The notes below the pieces were generated by a model, which was not told the origin of the DNA, searched no databases, and saw only the letters and a list, made by a program, of their open reading frames with translations. A DNA stretch of 64,000 bases, taken from assembly GCA_048499805.1 (NCBI GenBank), contig JASNZF010000004.1, positions 458,769 to 522,768 on the forward strand, read 5' to 3'. Shown one piece after another: positions 42,342 to 51,914 of the stretch. Both the position numbers and the translations under genes were made by a program. The DNA is from JAWXBA01 sp048499805. Its GTDB lineage: Bacteria; Gemmatimonadota; Gemmatimonadetes; Gemmatimonadales; GWC2-71-9. The stretch's first letter is position 1. The number at the start of each line of letters is the position of its first letter.

Positions 42342-44501
42342 ATGCTCCGCCGCACCCGTGCCGCCAATGCGCTGCTCCTCTTCTTCCTGTTCCCCGCTTC
42401 GGCCTCCGCCCAGGCGGGACCCCGGACCGCCAACGACACGATCGTTCGGCTGCCCGAGGTGACGGTCACCGCCACGCGCAGCACGCGGGCGGTCTTTGGC
42501 ACCCCGCATCCCGTGACCGTGGTGGACTCGACCACGATACGGCGCTCCCTCGGCAACAACGCCGCCGACCTCCTGCGCAACACCCCGGGCATTGACATCA
42601 TCGGGGTGGGCCCGAACCAGAACCGGGTGGCGATCCGGGGCCAGCGGGGCCAGCGGATCCTGATCCTGGAGGACGGCATCCGGCTCAACAACTCCCGGCG
42701 CCAGCAGGACTTCGGTGAGGTACCCGCGTTGGTGGGCACCAGCGAGTTGCGTCGCATTGAGCTGGTCCGCGGGCCGGCCTCCGTCCTGTACGGCTCCGAC
42801 GCCATCGGCGGCGTGATGAACATGGTGACGACCCGGGCGCCGGCCGGGAAGGGCGGGAGCACGGTGGCCGGGGAGTTTGGTTATCGCTATGCTGGGACGG
42901 GGGACCTCCAGCAGCTCAACGGCACCATCGCCATCCAGGAGGGGCGCTTCGGCCTGAGCGTCGGGGGGCAGTACCGGGACGCCTCGCCCTACCTGGCGCC
43001 CAAGGGCAGCTTCGGCAACGTGACCCTGGAGGCCCCGGTGCGGGTGGAGGACTCGGGGGTCCAGGACGCCAACTATCACGCCGAGATCGGCTACGGCACC
43101 GGCGCCTCGGCCCAGCTCTTCCTGCGCTACACACGCTATGACGCCAAGAACGCCGGCTTCGGCTTCGTGGAGCCGGAGGCCCTCGGCGACACCGGCGGCC
43201 CGCGGATCCGGCTCCATTATCCGCAGCAGGAGGTGGACCGCTTCAGCCTGGCCTACAGCAACACCGGCGTCAGCTCCTTCCTGGCCGACCGGCTCGACCT
43301 GACCGGCTATACCCTGCTCAACCAGCGCAACTTCAGCCGGAGCATCCTGGTCCCGATGGGGCCGACGGCCAGCCTGGCCTCCGACAGCCGCACCCTCACC
43401 GACAGCCGCACCAACGGCGTGCGGGTCGAGGCGGCGAAGTCGCTGGGCGCGCACATCCTGACCTACGGCGTGGACTTCTTCAACGAGCGGTCCGACAACA
43501 CCGACAGCAGCCACACGGTGATCACCGGCTTCGGGCCGCCGATGACCAACGTCAGCACTACCCCCTCCGTGCCCAACGCCACCTACCGCAGCCTCGGGGT
43601 CTTTGCCCAGGGCGAGCTGCGGCTCGCCGAGCGGGTCGACCTGGTGGTGGGAGCGCGGTACCAGGACGTGGCGGCCGAGACCCGGACCACGGCGGGGCTG
43701 AGCGATCCGCTGATCTCCAGCGGTGACGACGCCCTGGTCGGCTCCGCCAACCTGGGCGTCGGGGTGTCCCGGCACCTCAAGCTGGTGCTGGCAGCGGGTC
43801 GCGCCTTCCGGAGTCCCAACCTGATCGAGCGGTTCTTCAGCGGCCCGACCTCCGACGGCTCGGGCTATCAGCGGCCCAATCCCGACCTGGTGCCCGAGAC
43901 CAGCCTCAACTTCGATGCCGGGCTCAAGTACCAGCGGGGCGTGCTCTACGCCGAGGGGTTCGTCTTCCGCAACGAGATTCGCGACGGGGTGCGGATCGCC
44001 CGTACCGGTGATACCCAGCAGGGGCAGCCGGTGTTCCAGAATGTCAATGTCGAGAAGCTGCGCGAGGTCGGAGTCGAGCTGCTGGCCGACGTGCGCGTGG
44101 TGCCCGGGGTGTTCCTGGGCGGGACCTTCACCAACATCCGGTCCACCAACGTGGCAGAACCGGAGATCCCGGTGGGCGACAACTTCTCCAGCCGGGCGAC
44201 GGGATCCCTGACCTATCGGCAGCCTGCCGGCCGGTTCTACGCCGGCTACGAGATCCGGCACAACGGCGTGCGCAAGGAAGTGGATCTGGGAAGCAGCCCG
44301 ATCGGCGACCGGCTGCCGGCCTACACCGTCAGCAACCTGCGGGGTGGAGTGGAAGTCCTGCGGACCCGCGGCACCACCCACCGGGTGGACCTGATGGTTG
44401 GAAACCTGTTCAACAAGCTGTATGCGGAGTTCCCGAACGCCGGGTTCTTCCGGCCGGAACCGGGGCGGTATGCGTCGGTCAGCTGGACGCTGGGGTTCTA
44501 G
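42342..44501 (+). CDS. TonB-dependent outer-membrane receptor (1)
   Basis: The 719-residue protein has a signal peptide (ending ASASAQA, about residue 25). A plug domain follows: LPEVTVTATR as a TonB-box-like start, then NNAADLLRNTPGID, VAIRGQRGQRILILEDGIRLN and IELVRGPASVLYGSDAIGGVMN. After it comes a 22-strand barrel ending in SVSWTLGF with the typical terminal Phe. It imports a chelated metal, vitamin or glycan. The ligand is not evident, and I see no cobalamin riboswitch or Fur-like box upstream. Confidence 0.92.
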   Translation: MLRRTRAANALLLFFLFPASASAQAGPRTANDTIVRLPEVTVTATRSTRAVFGTPHPVTVVDSTTIRRSLGNNAADLLRNTPGIDIIGVGPNQNRVAIRGQRGQRILILEDGIRLNNSRRQQDFGEVPALVGTSELRRIELVRGPASVLYGSDAIGGVMNMVTTRAPAGKGGSTVAGEFGYRYAGTGDLQQLNGTIAIQEGRFGLSVGGQYRDASPYLAPKGSFGNVTLEAPVRVEDSGVQDANYHAEIGYGTGASAQLFLRYTRYDAKNAGFGFVEPEALGDTGGPRIRLHYPQQEVDRFSLAYSNTGVSSFLADRLDLTGYTLLNQRNFSRSILVPMGPTASLASDSRTLTDSRTNGVRVEAAKSLGAHILTYGVDFFNERSDNTDSSHTVITGFGPPMTNVSTTPSVPNATYRSLGVFAQGELRLAERVDLVVGARYQDVAAETRTTAGLSDPLISSGDDALVGSANLGVGVSRHLKLVLAAGRAFRSPNLIERFFSGPTSDGSGYQRPNPDLVPETSLNFDAGLKYQRGVLYAEGFVFRNEIRDGVRIARTGDTQQGQPVFQNVNVEKLREVGVELLADVRVVPGVFLGGTFTNIRSTNVAEPEIPVGDNFSSRATGSLTYRQPAGRFYAGYEIRHNGVRKEVDLGSSPIGDRLPAYTVSNLRGGVEVLRTRGTTHRVDLMVGNLFNKLYAEFPNAGFFRPEPGRYASVSWTLGF

Positions 44502-44532
44502 CCGGAGGCCGCAGGGCGGGACACGGAACTCG

Positions 44533-44554
44533 GGGGCCGGACACGTCCGGCCCC
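44533..44554. terminator. Hairpin between the convergent TonB receptor genes
   Basis: GGGGCCGG pairs with CCGGCCCC around ACACGT. It lies 31 bases after the first receptor gene. Its core also resembles the REP palindrome of the nearby arrays, so it might be a diverged REP rather than a dedicated terminator. Confidence 0.5.
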
Positions 44555-44605
44555 TGCCGTTTCACATATCCTCCTGCCCCGCTGCCCCGCTGCCCCCCTG
44601 CCCGC

Positions 44606-46693
44606 CTACCGCAACTCCACTCCCACCCGGATCGTCCGGCCCGGTTGCGGCAGCCCGCACTGATCGTAGACCGTCGTGTCACCGATGTTGTCCACCGCCA
44701 GGACCCCCCGCATGTCGCCGCCGGCAGCCGACCAGGTGCGGGTGACGGCCACCGAGGCCACCGTCTGTGCGTTGAGTTCCACCAGCTTGCGGAGGTCGGG
44801 ATGCTGGCAGAACTGGCGGCCGGTGTGTCGCACCGAGCCGATGCCCCGGAGGTCGAGCGGCAGCGGCAGCCCGACGTCCCAGGAGGTCCGGAACTCCGGC
44901 TGGTGCTCGGCGCGCGCCGCGTTGGCCTGCCCGGTGGGAATGGTCTGGTCGTGGACCCGGACGCTCTGGAGCAGGAGGTCGCCGGTGACCGAGACTCCGT
45001 GGTCGCGGCCCGGGGTGGAGGTCCATCCCGCCACCAGCTCCAGGCCGTGGCTCTTGATCTCGTCGCGATTGATGCGGCGGAACTTCCGGTCCGGCAGCGT
45101 CACCCGCACCACGGCGTCGTCCAGGCGGTGGGTAAAGAGCACCGCCTGCAGGCTCATTCCGGCGTCGGACACGGGCCCGCTCACCAGGGTGGCGCCGAAC
45201 TCGGCGCCGACCAGCGTCTCGGGCTTGAGGTCGGGGTTCGGGTCGAAGCGGTTGAGCGCTCCGCTGTAGAGCTCCCGCAGGGCAGGGAAGCGCGACCGCT
45301 GGCTCACCGAGGCATGGAACCGGACCGCGTTGTGCGCCCCGCGGGTGGACGCACCGAGGCGCCAGCCCAGCTTGCCGATCTCGCCCAGGGGAGTGCGGCC
45401 ACCCGATTCCGGCGTGTCGGCCCGATCATGGACGATGCCCGCCGAGAGATCGGTGCTGGTGCCGACCGCCCATTCCGCCTCGAGCGCTGCGCTGCCGAGC
45501 CGCTGGCGGTACCGGACGGCGGCCGCGTCATTGAACCGCTCGTCGTAGCGGACCTCGGAGTGGGTGTAGCTGCCGCGCAGCTGGCCGCGCGAGAGGAACG
45601 AGTGGGTGCCGAGCAGGCGGATGGTGGTGGTGCGCTCGTCCCCGTACTCGCGGGCGGTGACAGTGGCGTAGGTCGCGTCGCTGTAGGTGTTGATCTGCAG
45701 CGCCGAGGTGGAGAGCCCGGCACTCGCGCTCAGGCTGCCCACCCCCAGCGGGGTGGTGCCGGTGCCGGTGCCGGCGGAGAGGATCGCCAGGCGCCGCGAC
45801 ACGTCCGGGTACCGCCAGAACCGGGGAGACGCCACGTGCAGCTCGGCGGGAACCCCGCGGTCGGCATCGAAGCCGGTCACCGTGGCGCCGAGGTGGCGTC
45901 CCCGGGGGCCCTCGAGCCGCACCGCCGCGAAGCCGTCGAGCTCGTGCAGGTCGCTGTTGGTCCGGAGCCTTCCCTCGCCGTCCTGGCCGGGGTCGGCCGC
46001 GCCGGCGGCGGGATCGTTGGTGGATCCGCCGTTGCGGCTCAGCGCAACACCGTCGCGGGCGCGCTGGCTGGCGCCGACCCGCGCGGTCAGCATGCCCAGC
46101 GATGTCGCGTGCCGGACACCCCCGGCGGCGCTGACGGCGTAGGCACCGTAGCCATCGATCCCGGAGGCGACGGTCAGGTCGCGGCGCGAGGTCGCGCCCG
46201 CATTGGCTGATGGCGTCATCCCGAATTCCACCATCCCGCCCAGGACGTTGGGTCCGCCGACCAGTGACGAGAGGCCACGGGTGACGGTCACCTGCTGCAC
46301 CCCGGTCAACGGTACCAGCGACGGATCGATCCGGCTGTCCCATCCGAGCGTGACCGGGAGCCCCTCGATCAGGACCGCCGCCTGGCGGGAATCCGAGCCA
46401 CGGACCGAGATCTCGTTCTCGCCGCGGGAATTCTGGCGAATCAGGACGAACGGCACCTTCCGCAGCAGCTCCGAGAGGGAGGGCGCCGGGGTGGGGGGAT
46501 AGGCCAAGCGCGCCGGGGTGATGACCACCGCGCTGGCCCCGCCCACGGCGGTCGGGGTCGGGACGCCGACGACCACCACGGAGTCGAGCCGGGCCGCGGC
46601 AGAATCGGGACGGGCCTGGGCCGCCGCCGGCGAGGCCAGGATCGCCAGGCCCAGCCCGAGGGTCGGGAGGCGCAGGGTCGGGCGGAATGGCAT
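44606..46693 (-). CDS. TonB-dependent outer-membrane receptor (2)
   Basis: This 695-residue receptor has a signal peptide (residues 1-25, ending ASPAAAQA). The plug starts SLSELLRKVPFVLIRQNSRGENEISVRGSDSRQ and continues VTRGLSSLVGGPNVLGGMVEF, a good match to TonB plug motifs. The barrel ends GRTIRVGVELR, without the usual terminal aromatic residue. The start at 46693 is selected for the signal peptide; the frame continues upstream without support. The gap 46694-46895 to the divergent small gene should hold both promoters. Confidence 0.88.
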   Translation of the reverse strand: MPFRPTLRLPTLGLGLAILASPAAAQARPDSAAARLDSVVVVGVPTPTAVGGASAVVITPARLAYPPTPAPSLSELLRKVPFVLIRQNSRGENEISVRGSDSRQAAVLIEGLPVTLGWDSRIDPSLVPLTGVQQVTVTRGLSSLVGGPNVLGGMVEFGMTPSANAGATSRRDLTVASGIDGYGAYAVSAAGGVRHATSLGMLTARVGASQRARDGVALSRNGGSTNDPAAGAADPGQDGEGRLRTNSDLHELDGFAAVRLEGPRGRHLGATVTGFDADRGVPAELHVASPRFWRYPDVSRRLAILSAGTGTGTTPLGVGSLSASAGLSTSALQINTYSDATYATVTAREYGDERTTTIRLLGTHSFLSRGQLRGSYTHSEVRYDERFNDAAAVRYRQRLGSAALEAEWAVGTSTDLSAGIVHDRADTPESGGRTPLGEIGKLGWRLGASTRGAHNAVRFHASVSQRSRFPALRELYSGALNRFDPNPDLKPETLVGAEFGATLVSGPVSDAGMSLQAVLFTHRLDDAVVRVTLPDRKFRRINRDEIKSHGLELVAGWTSTPGRDHGVSVTGDLLLQSVRVHDQTIPTGQANAARAEHQPEFRTSWDVGLPLPLDLRGIGSVRHTGRQFCQHPDLRKLVELNAQTVASVAVTRTWSAAGGDMRGVLAVDNIGDTTVYDQCGLPQPGRTIRVGVELR

Positions 46694-46895
46694 GCTGCGG
46701 GGACTGGGCAAACGGCATCCACTCGGTCGGGGACACGGCGATCGGGCAACGGTGCAATATGACATGGTACGACGGTGGACCGGAACATGTTGCCCCGATT
46801 TGCTTTGTGGCCGGGATCGGGTAGGGTTCGGGTATGCCGCCGCCGCTCCCACCCGCCCCGATTCGCCGGCTCCGCCCCGATGGGGGAACGCCCTG

Positions 46896-47183
46896 ATGTC
46901 GCGGGCCTTCGTCAAGGACGATGCCGACGGTCCCGGCCCCCAGGACCGGTACCGGCTCCCCCCGCCCGACGATCCGGGGTTTGAGGAGGCGGTGGCGCGG
47001 GCACTGCTGGCTGGCGCCAACGACGGGGACTCGATGGGCGCCGAGGAGGCGACCGGCTACCTCTGGGGAGACAATCGGCTGGTCCTGATCATGACCCGGC
47101 TGCGCGATGACGCGGAGCGGATGGAGGACGACCGGATGGAGTCACTGGCGAACCGGTTCCTGCGTGCGGCGCGATCTGACTGA
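46896..47183 (+). CDS. Small acidic hypothetical protein
   Basis: This 95-residue acidic protein starts MSRAFVKDDADGPGPQDRYR. The first residues resemble the N-terminus of some GreA/GreB-like and associated small proteins, but the rest does not continue into a recognised domain. It is rich in Asp, Glu and Arg and is probably helical. It is divergent from the second TonB receptor. Its function is unknown. Confidence 0.6.
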   Translation: MSRAFVKDDADGPGPQDRYRLPPPDDPGFEEAVARALLAGANDGDSMGAEEATGYLWGDNRLVLIMTRLRDDAERMEDDRMESLANRFLRAARSD

Positions 47184-47207
47184 ACTCGACTGGAGGTGAC
47201 TGCGGAG

Positions 47208-47441
47208 CCACGGATTACGCGGATTGACACGGATTGCTCCGCTCCCTCGGCACCACTCATTGACACTGCAGCAACTGGTCGTCTTCGTGGCATGCCGGCC
47301 GGGCTGGTTCCGTGACAGATTCACAGTGAGTGGGACATTCCAACGGCGTGCGATTCCGACAATTTCCCCCTTCATTCCCCTCCCGGACCTGAATGGTTCC
47401 GCTGTTTGGGAACAATCCGTGTCAATCCGCGCGATTCGTGG
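47208..47441. repeat. 234-bp element with 29-bp imperfect terminal inverted repeats
   Basis: The left end (47208-47236) and right end (47413-47441) match as reverse complements at 26 of 29 positions; both contain GCGGATTGACACGGATTG. The interior of about 176 bases has no open frame worth calling and differs in composition from its neighbours. It fills most of the gap 47184-47468. It looks like a miniature non-autonomous element or a paired dispersed repeat; I see no flanking target duplication. Confidence 0.75.
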
Positions 47442-47468
47442 CGGGTATCGCCCGGCCCTGCAGGCTGG

Positions 47469-48362
47469 TCAGGGCAGGCTGATCATCTCCACGATAGCCG
47501 CCAAGGTCACCGCAAACGCCGCCCTGCCCGGCGCCACCGGCTCGAAATGTCCCGACGCCGGGACGATCTCCAGCCGCACCCGGTCTCCCGCCTTCCGCGC
47601 CCGCTCCGCAAACGCCGTCACATGCGCCGCCGGCACGATCGGATCTTCCGCACCGTTGACGATGACATACGGCACGCCGAGCGGCAGCATCTCTGCGGGG
47701 GAGGCGAGGGCATAGCGGTCGGCCACTTCGGCCGGTGTGCCGCCCAGCAGCTGCGCGGCGCTGCCATTGCAGAGCGGGCGCTCCGCGGTGACCGATGCCG
47801 CCAGGTCGGCGATCGGCGCCAGCGCCACGACACCACGCACCGGAAGGGGATCGGCGGTGTGGAGGGGACTCGAGGCAGGCTGCTTGCGCCGTGCCGCCGC
47901 CCACAGCACCAGGTGCCCGCCCGCGGAGTGGCCGCTCAGCGCGACGCGATCCAGGTCGAGCGGGTGCGAGGCCGAGAGGGCGCGCAGGTGATCGATCGCG
48001 GCGCCGACATCCTGCATGGTCCCGGGCCAGCCACCGCCCGGGCTCCCGACCCGCCGGAACTCGATCGACCAGCTGGCGATCCCCGCCCCGGCCAGTGCGT
48101 CGGCCATGGCACCCATGTAGTCCAGTCCGTACGCGGAGAGCCAGCAGCCGCCATGGACGAGCACGACCACCGGGTGCGGGCCGGGTCCAGCGGGCAGCCG
48201 GAGATCGCCGAACTGCTCGGTGCCGGCGCCCCAGGCGATCCGGTGATCGGCGGGACGGGAGGGAAGCGCCATCGCCTCGCGGGTGCTGAGGATCTGGGCG
48301 TCCATGGGTCGGGCGGCCACGACGAGCAGCAGCGCGAGCGCCGCGGCCCGGCGGACGGTCAC
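47469..48362 (-). CDS. Secreted BD-FAE/esterase-type alpha/beta hydrolase
   Basis: The 297-residue protein has a signal peptide (residues 1-23, ending PMDAQ). It is an alpha/beta hydrolase with oxyanion loop VVVLVHGGCWLSAYG (HGGxW) and nucleophile elbow LSGHSAGGHLVLWAA. The acid lies in NGAEDPIVP and the catalytic His in ASGHFEPV. It probably hydrolyses acyl or feruloyl esters in the periplasm. The GTG start overlaps the stop of the upstream subunit-3 gene (GTGA), so it is the third gene of an operon starting at 50820. Confidence 0.85.
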   Translation of the reverse strand: MTVRRAAALALLLVVAARPMDAQILSTREAMALPSRPADHRIAWGAGTEQFGDLRLPAGPGPHPVVVLVHGGCWLSAYGLDYMGAMADALAGAGIASWSIEFRRVGSPGGGWPGTMQDVGAAIDHLRALSASHPLDLDRVALSGHSAGGHLVLWAAARRKQPASSPLHTADPLPVRGVVALAPIADLAASVTAERPLCNGSAAQLLGGTPAEVADRYALASPAEMLPLGVPYVIVNGAEDPIVPAAHVTAFAERARKAGDRVRLEIVPASGHFEPVAPGRAAFAVTLAAIVEMISLP

Positions 48363-49030
48363 TCGCCTCCCGCGAGGCCGATGTGCCGGAGCACCTCGGG
48401 GGGCGGCCCGTTCCAGGTGGGCGACGGGGTGTTGCCCATGAAGCCGATGTCGCGCATCCCCTCCGGGGTGGTGTAGAAGGCGGTCGCCGTCAGGTTGCGG
48501 ACGGTCGAGAAGAACCGGGCGGCGGCGCGAAACTCCGGCGCGGCCTCGGCGGCGTAGTGGATGTCCTCGCAGATGGCGAGCTGCTGCGCGGCACTCGCCT
48601 CGCGGAACCGGCGGCTGAACCGCTTGTTGCTCTCGGTGTCGAGCCAGACCAGCCCGCCGCGCACGGTGACCAGGTCGCGCCGCTGTCCGTCGTAGGGGGC
48701 GCTGACGTGCTCGTTGATGTAGTCGTGCGCCCCAACGGTGCTGGCGGCGGGGGAGCGCTCGTCGGCGGGAATGATGATGTCGCAGAGCACCGCGAGGGTC
48801 GCCAACTCGTCGGCGGTCAGGACCTTCTCCCACCAGATCTTCGGCCGGAGCAGGTCGGGATCGGCCGGGGTGCCGCGGGGCCCGGTGGCCCGGGCCTGCT
48901 GGGCCGGGGTGTCCAGTACGGGCAGGGTGCGGGCGGCAGCGGGCTTGGGGGTGGCGGGAACCGCAGCCGCGGCGGCGGTACCGACCGCCAGCAGCTTGAG
49001 CGCGTCGCGCCGGTTGATGTCGTCGGTCAC
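48359..49030 (-). CDS. Gluconate 2-dehydrogenase subunit 3-like protein with Tat signal
   Basis: This 223-residue protein has a twin-arginine signal (INRRDALKLLAVG). LTADELATLAVLCDIIIPADERSPAASTVG matches the gluconate 2-dehydrogenase small-subunit family. In FAD-dependent sugar dehydrogenases this subunit is a chaperone-like partner that carries the flavoprotein through the Tat pathway. The adjacent GMC oxidoreductase lacks a signal of its own, which fits piggy-back export. The GTG start overlaps the GMC stop by four bases. The usual cytochrome c subunit is absent. Confidence 0.85.
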   Translation of the reverse strand: MTDDINRRDALKLLAVGTAAAAAVPATPKPAAARTLPVLDTPAQQARATGPRGTPADPDLLRPKIWWEKVLTADELATLAVLCDIIIPADERSPAASTVGAHDYINEHVSAPYDGQRRDLVTVRGGLVWLDTESNKRFSRRFREASAAQQLAICEDIHYAAEAAPEFRAAARFFSTVRNLTATAFYTTPEGMRDIGFMGNTPSPTWNGPPPEVLRHIGLAGGE

Positions 49031-50820
49031 AGGGCCCCCTTCTTCGCCTGGTCCACGAGGTAGTCCGTGGCGCGCCAGGCCAGCGCCAGGATCGAGAGGG
49101 TCGGGTTCTTGTCGGCGTTGGAGGCGAATGGCCCGCCGTCGGTGACGAACAGGTTCTTGACGTCCCAGGTCTGGCACCACTGGTTCACGACCGAGTTCTT
49201 CGGGTCGGCGCCCATGCAGGTGGTGCCCACCTCATGGATGATCTCGCCGGGTGCGGCGATCGCCCGTCGGCCGTCGGTCTGCACCGTCCCCCGCACCACG
49301 CCGCCCATCGCCTCGATCATCTCGGCGAACGCCTTCTGCATGTGGCGCGCCTGGTTGAGCTCGTAGTCGGCCCACTTCCAGTGGAAGCGCAGGGTGGGGA
49401 TCCCCCACTGGTCCACCTGGTTGGGGTCGATCTCGCAGTAGCTGTCCTCGTTGGGGATCATCTCGCCGCGACCGGCGAACGAGACGAAGCTGCCGTAGTA
49501 GCGGCGCGCCTCCTCCTTGTACTTGCGGCCGTAGCTGCCCTGGGTCATCCCCTCCATGAAGTTGAAGGTGCCGTTGCCGGGCATGCTGCGCTTGCCGCCG
49601 TACGGCTCCAGGTGGTAGCCACGGGGGAAGTCGAGCTGCCCCGCCGCCTGCTGCTTGTACCCCCACCACGGTGCGTAGACGTGAATGGCGGTCACACCGT
49701 CGTCGTTCCAGGCCGGCATGTTCTCGAGGGCGGGGATCTGCCCGCCGATCCCGGCGCCGACGGTGTCCATCAGGTAGCGGCCCACCTTGCCGCTGCTGTT
49801 GGCCACCCCGTCGGGAAACATCGGGCTCTTCGAGTTGAGGAGGATGCGGGCCGACTCGCAGCCCGATGCCGCCAGCACCACCGCCTTGGCGGCGACGTGC
49901 TTGTCGGTCCGGGTCACCTTGTCCACGTAGTTGACGCCGGTGGCGCGGCCCTGGGCGTCCACCGTCACCTCGCGCACCATCGCATCGCAGATGATGTCGA
50001 GGTTGCCGGAGGCCACCGCCGGGGGCAGCAGCACCGTGGTGCTCTGGAAGTTGGCGCGGATCGAGCAGCCGCGACCGCAGTCGGTGGCGTGGAAGCAGGC
50101 CTGCCGGCCCCGCAGCGATTCGGCCAGGAGCTGGCGCGCCCGTGGATTGTCGGGGTGGCAGAGCTGGACCACGCGGTCCACGTCCTGTCGGGTGCTGAGG
50201 ATCGCCAGCCGCGCGGCGACAATCGGGATGTTGAGGTCGCGGCCAGCCCGCTGGAGCAGCATTTCCATGGCGCGCGGCTTGGGCGGCGCCAGCAGGGTGT
50301 TGCGGCGGGAGTCGGGGGTGTTCTCCAGGCCGTCGTTGTTGCCGTAGACACCGATCAGCGCCTCGACCTTGTCGTAGTAGGGCTCTAGGTCGGGATAGTC
50401 GATCGGCCAGTCGAGGCCCAGGCCGTCGCGGGAGCGGGGCTTGAAGTCGTAGGGGCCCATCCGGAGCGAGATCCGACCCCAGTGGTTGGTGCGGCCGCCG
50501 AGCATCCGGGAGCGCCACCAGCGGAAATTGGCGCCATCCACGCTGGCGTACGGCTCGCCGGGGACTTCCCACCCGCCGTCCACCGTGGCGTCGTAGAACC
50601 CGAACGGCTTCTCGGGGGTGCCCGCCGCGCGGAGCGGCGCCTGGCCGTTGGTCTGGAACATCGGGGTTTCGGTGGTCGGGTCATAGTCGCGGCCCGCCTC
50701 GAGCATCAGGACCTTGAGGCCCGCCATGGCAGCCACGTAGCCGGCCATGCCGCCGCCGGCTCCCGAGCCGACGACGATGAGGTCGTAGTCAACCGCGGTC
50801 TTGGGGGAACGGATCGGCAC
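49027..50820 (-). CDS. GMC family FAD-dependent oxidoreductase
   Basis: The 597-residue flavoprotein has VDYDLIVVGSGAGGGMAGYVAAMAG at residues 10-34 as the FAD-binding Rossmann motif (described here as GxGxxG), SRMLGGRTNHWGR and, near the C-terminus, HEVGTTCMGADPKNSVVNQWCQTWDVKNLFVTDGG. The latter gives the GMC C-terminal His-containing segment. Together with the Tat-signal subunit 3 it forms a dehydrogenase for gluconate or another sugar acid or alcohol. The start is GTG 50820 with a good GGAGGT 9 bases upstream. Confidence 0.9.
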   Translation of the reverse strand: MPIRSPKTAVDYDLIVVGSGAGGGMAGYVAAMAGLKVLMLEAGRDYDPTTETPMFQTNGQAPLRAAGTPEKPFGFYDATVDGGWEVPGEPYASVDGANFRWWRSRMLGGRTNHWGRISLRMGPYDFKPRSRDGLGLDWPIDYPDLEPYYDKVEALIGVYGNNDGLENTPDSRRNTLLAPPKPRAMEMLLQRAGRDLNIPIVAARLAILSTRQDVDRVVQLCHPDNPRARQLLAESLRGRQACFHATDCGRGCSIRANFQSTTVLLPPAVASGNLDIICDAMVREVTVDAQGRATGVNYVDKVTRTDKHVAAKAVVLAASGCESARILLNSKSPMFPDGVANSSGKVGRYLMDTVGAGIGGQIPALENMPAWNDDGVTAIHVYAPWWGYKQQAAGQLDFPRGYHLEPYGGKRSMPGNGTFNFMEGMTQGSYGRKYKEEARRYYGSFVSFAGRGEMIPNEDSYCEIDPNQVDQWGIPTLRFHWKWADYELNQARHMQKAFAEMIEAMGGVVRGTVQTDGRRAIAAPGEIIHEVGTTCMGADPKNSVVNQWCQTWDVKNLFVTDGGPFASNADKNPTLSILALAWRATDYLVDQAKKGAL

Positions 50821-50917
50821 GTGCGGGGACCTCCGATGCGGGTGCTGGACGGTCGGGACGGTCGGGCGCTGGGGGACAACGGCGAGGTGCGTCCTTATAC
50901 TACCCTCCGAATCGACC

Positions 50918-51784
50918 ATGCACCAACCCCTCCATGACTTCGGCGGGAGCGGCCCGCCGCTCCACCTGGCGGTGGCCAACGGCTTCCCGCCGGCCAGCTA
51001 CGCCCCGTTCGTGGCGCCACTCCTGGCCCAATATCGCGTCTTCTCGCTGCCACCCCGCGCGCTCTGGCCCGGCATCGGCCCGCCACCGGGTGGAGCCACC
51101 GGCTGGGAGACGATGGCCGACGACCTGCTGGCGGGGTGGACGGCGCAGGGAATCGACCAGCTGGTGGTGGTGGGCCACTCCTATGGCGGCGTGGCCTCGC
51201 TGCTGGCGGCGGTGCGTGCCCCCGAGCGGGTGAAGGCCCTCGTGCTCCTCGACCCGACGATCCTCGCGCCGACGGTGCTGGACCAGGTGCGCCAGCTCCG
51301 GGCGCGGGGCGAGATGCCAAGGATGCCGCTGGTGGAGGGGGCCCGCCGCCGCCGGAACCGGTTCGCCTCGGTCGAGGAGGCGTACCAGTCGTGGCGAAGC
51401 AAGCCGCTCTTTGCCCGGTGGCCCGATGCCACGCTCCGGCTCTACGCTGAGAGCATGACGCGACCCGCAGCGGAGGGGGACGGGGTGGAACTGACGTGGA
51501 CCCGGGAGTGGGAGGCGTACTACTACGAGACCCTCTACGCCGAGAGCTGGGTGGCGGCGGCCGCGCTCCCGCGCGAGATCCCGCTGCTGGTGATGGTGGG
51601 CGGGGAGAGCACCACCGTGCTGCCGGAGTCGGTGGCGGAGATGCGGCGGGTGTGGGCGCATGCCGACCTGCGGGTGCTGCCGGGCGTGGGGCACCTGTTT
51701 CCACAGGAAATGGGAGCGGCGGCGGGGGAGATGGTGCGGGAGTGGTTGGGGAGGGAGAAGGGAGAAGGGAGAAGTAAGAGGTAA
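50918..51784 (+). CDS. Alpha/beta hydrolase
   Basis: The 288-residue cytosolic hydrolase has the nucleophile elbow VVVGHSYGGVASLL, an acid in VMVGGESTTV and a C-terminal His in GVGHLFPQEM. FANGFPPASYAPFV-type N-terminal residues resemble the oxyanion loop. The closest general class is lipase/haloalkane-like alpha/beta hydrolases. The last residues (GEGRSKR) and the TAA stop are supplied by a GTAAGAG tandem repeat starting at 51774. It is divergent from the GMC gene with 97 bases between. Confidence 0.85.
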   Translation: MHQPLHDFGGSGPPLHLAVANGFPPASYAPFVAPLLAQYRVFSLPPRALWPGIGPPPGGATGWETMADDLLAGWTAQGIDQLVVVGHSYGGVASLLAAVRAPERVKALVLLDPTILAPTVLDQVRQLRARGEMPRMPLVEGARRRRNRFASVEEAYQSWRSKPLFARWPDATLRLYAESMTRPAAEGDGVELTWTREWEAYYYETLYAESWVAAAALPREIPLLVMVGGESTTVLPESVAEMRRVWAHADLRVLPGVGHLFPQEMGAAAGEMVREWLGREKGEGRSKR

Positions 51785-51822
51785 GAGGTAAGAGGTAAGA
51801 GGTAGGAGGTGAGAGGTGAGAG
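51774..51822. repeat. Heptamer array GTAAGAG-type x7
   Basis: Seven 7-base copies (four exact GTAAGAG, then GTAGGAG and two GTGAGAG) begin inside the hydrolase gene and continue past its stop codon. Short GGGAATA and related tracts follow to about 51890. Confidence 0.9.
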
Positions 51823-51914
51823 GGAATGGGGAATAGGGAATAGGGAATAGGGGCAAGGGACTGGGGGCTCCGGGGGTGGGGGGGGCAGGGGCCTCGGAGT
51901 GGGCCTTGGCGCGG

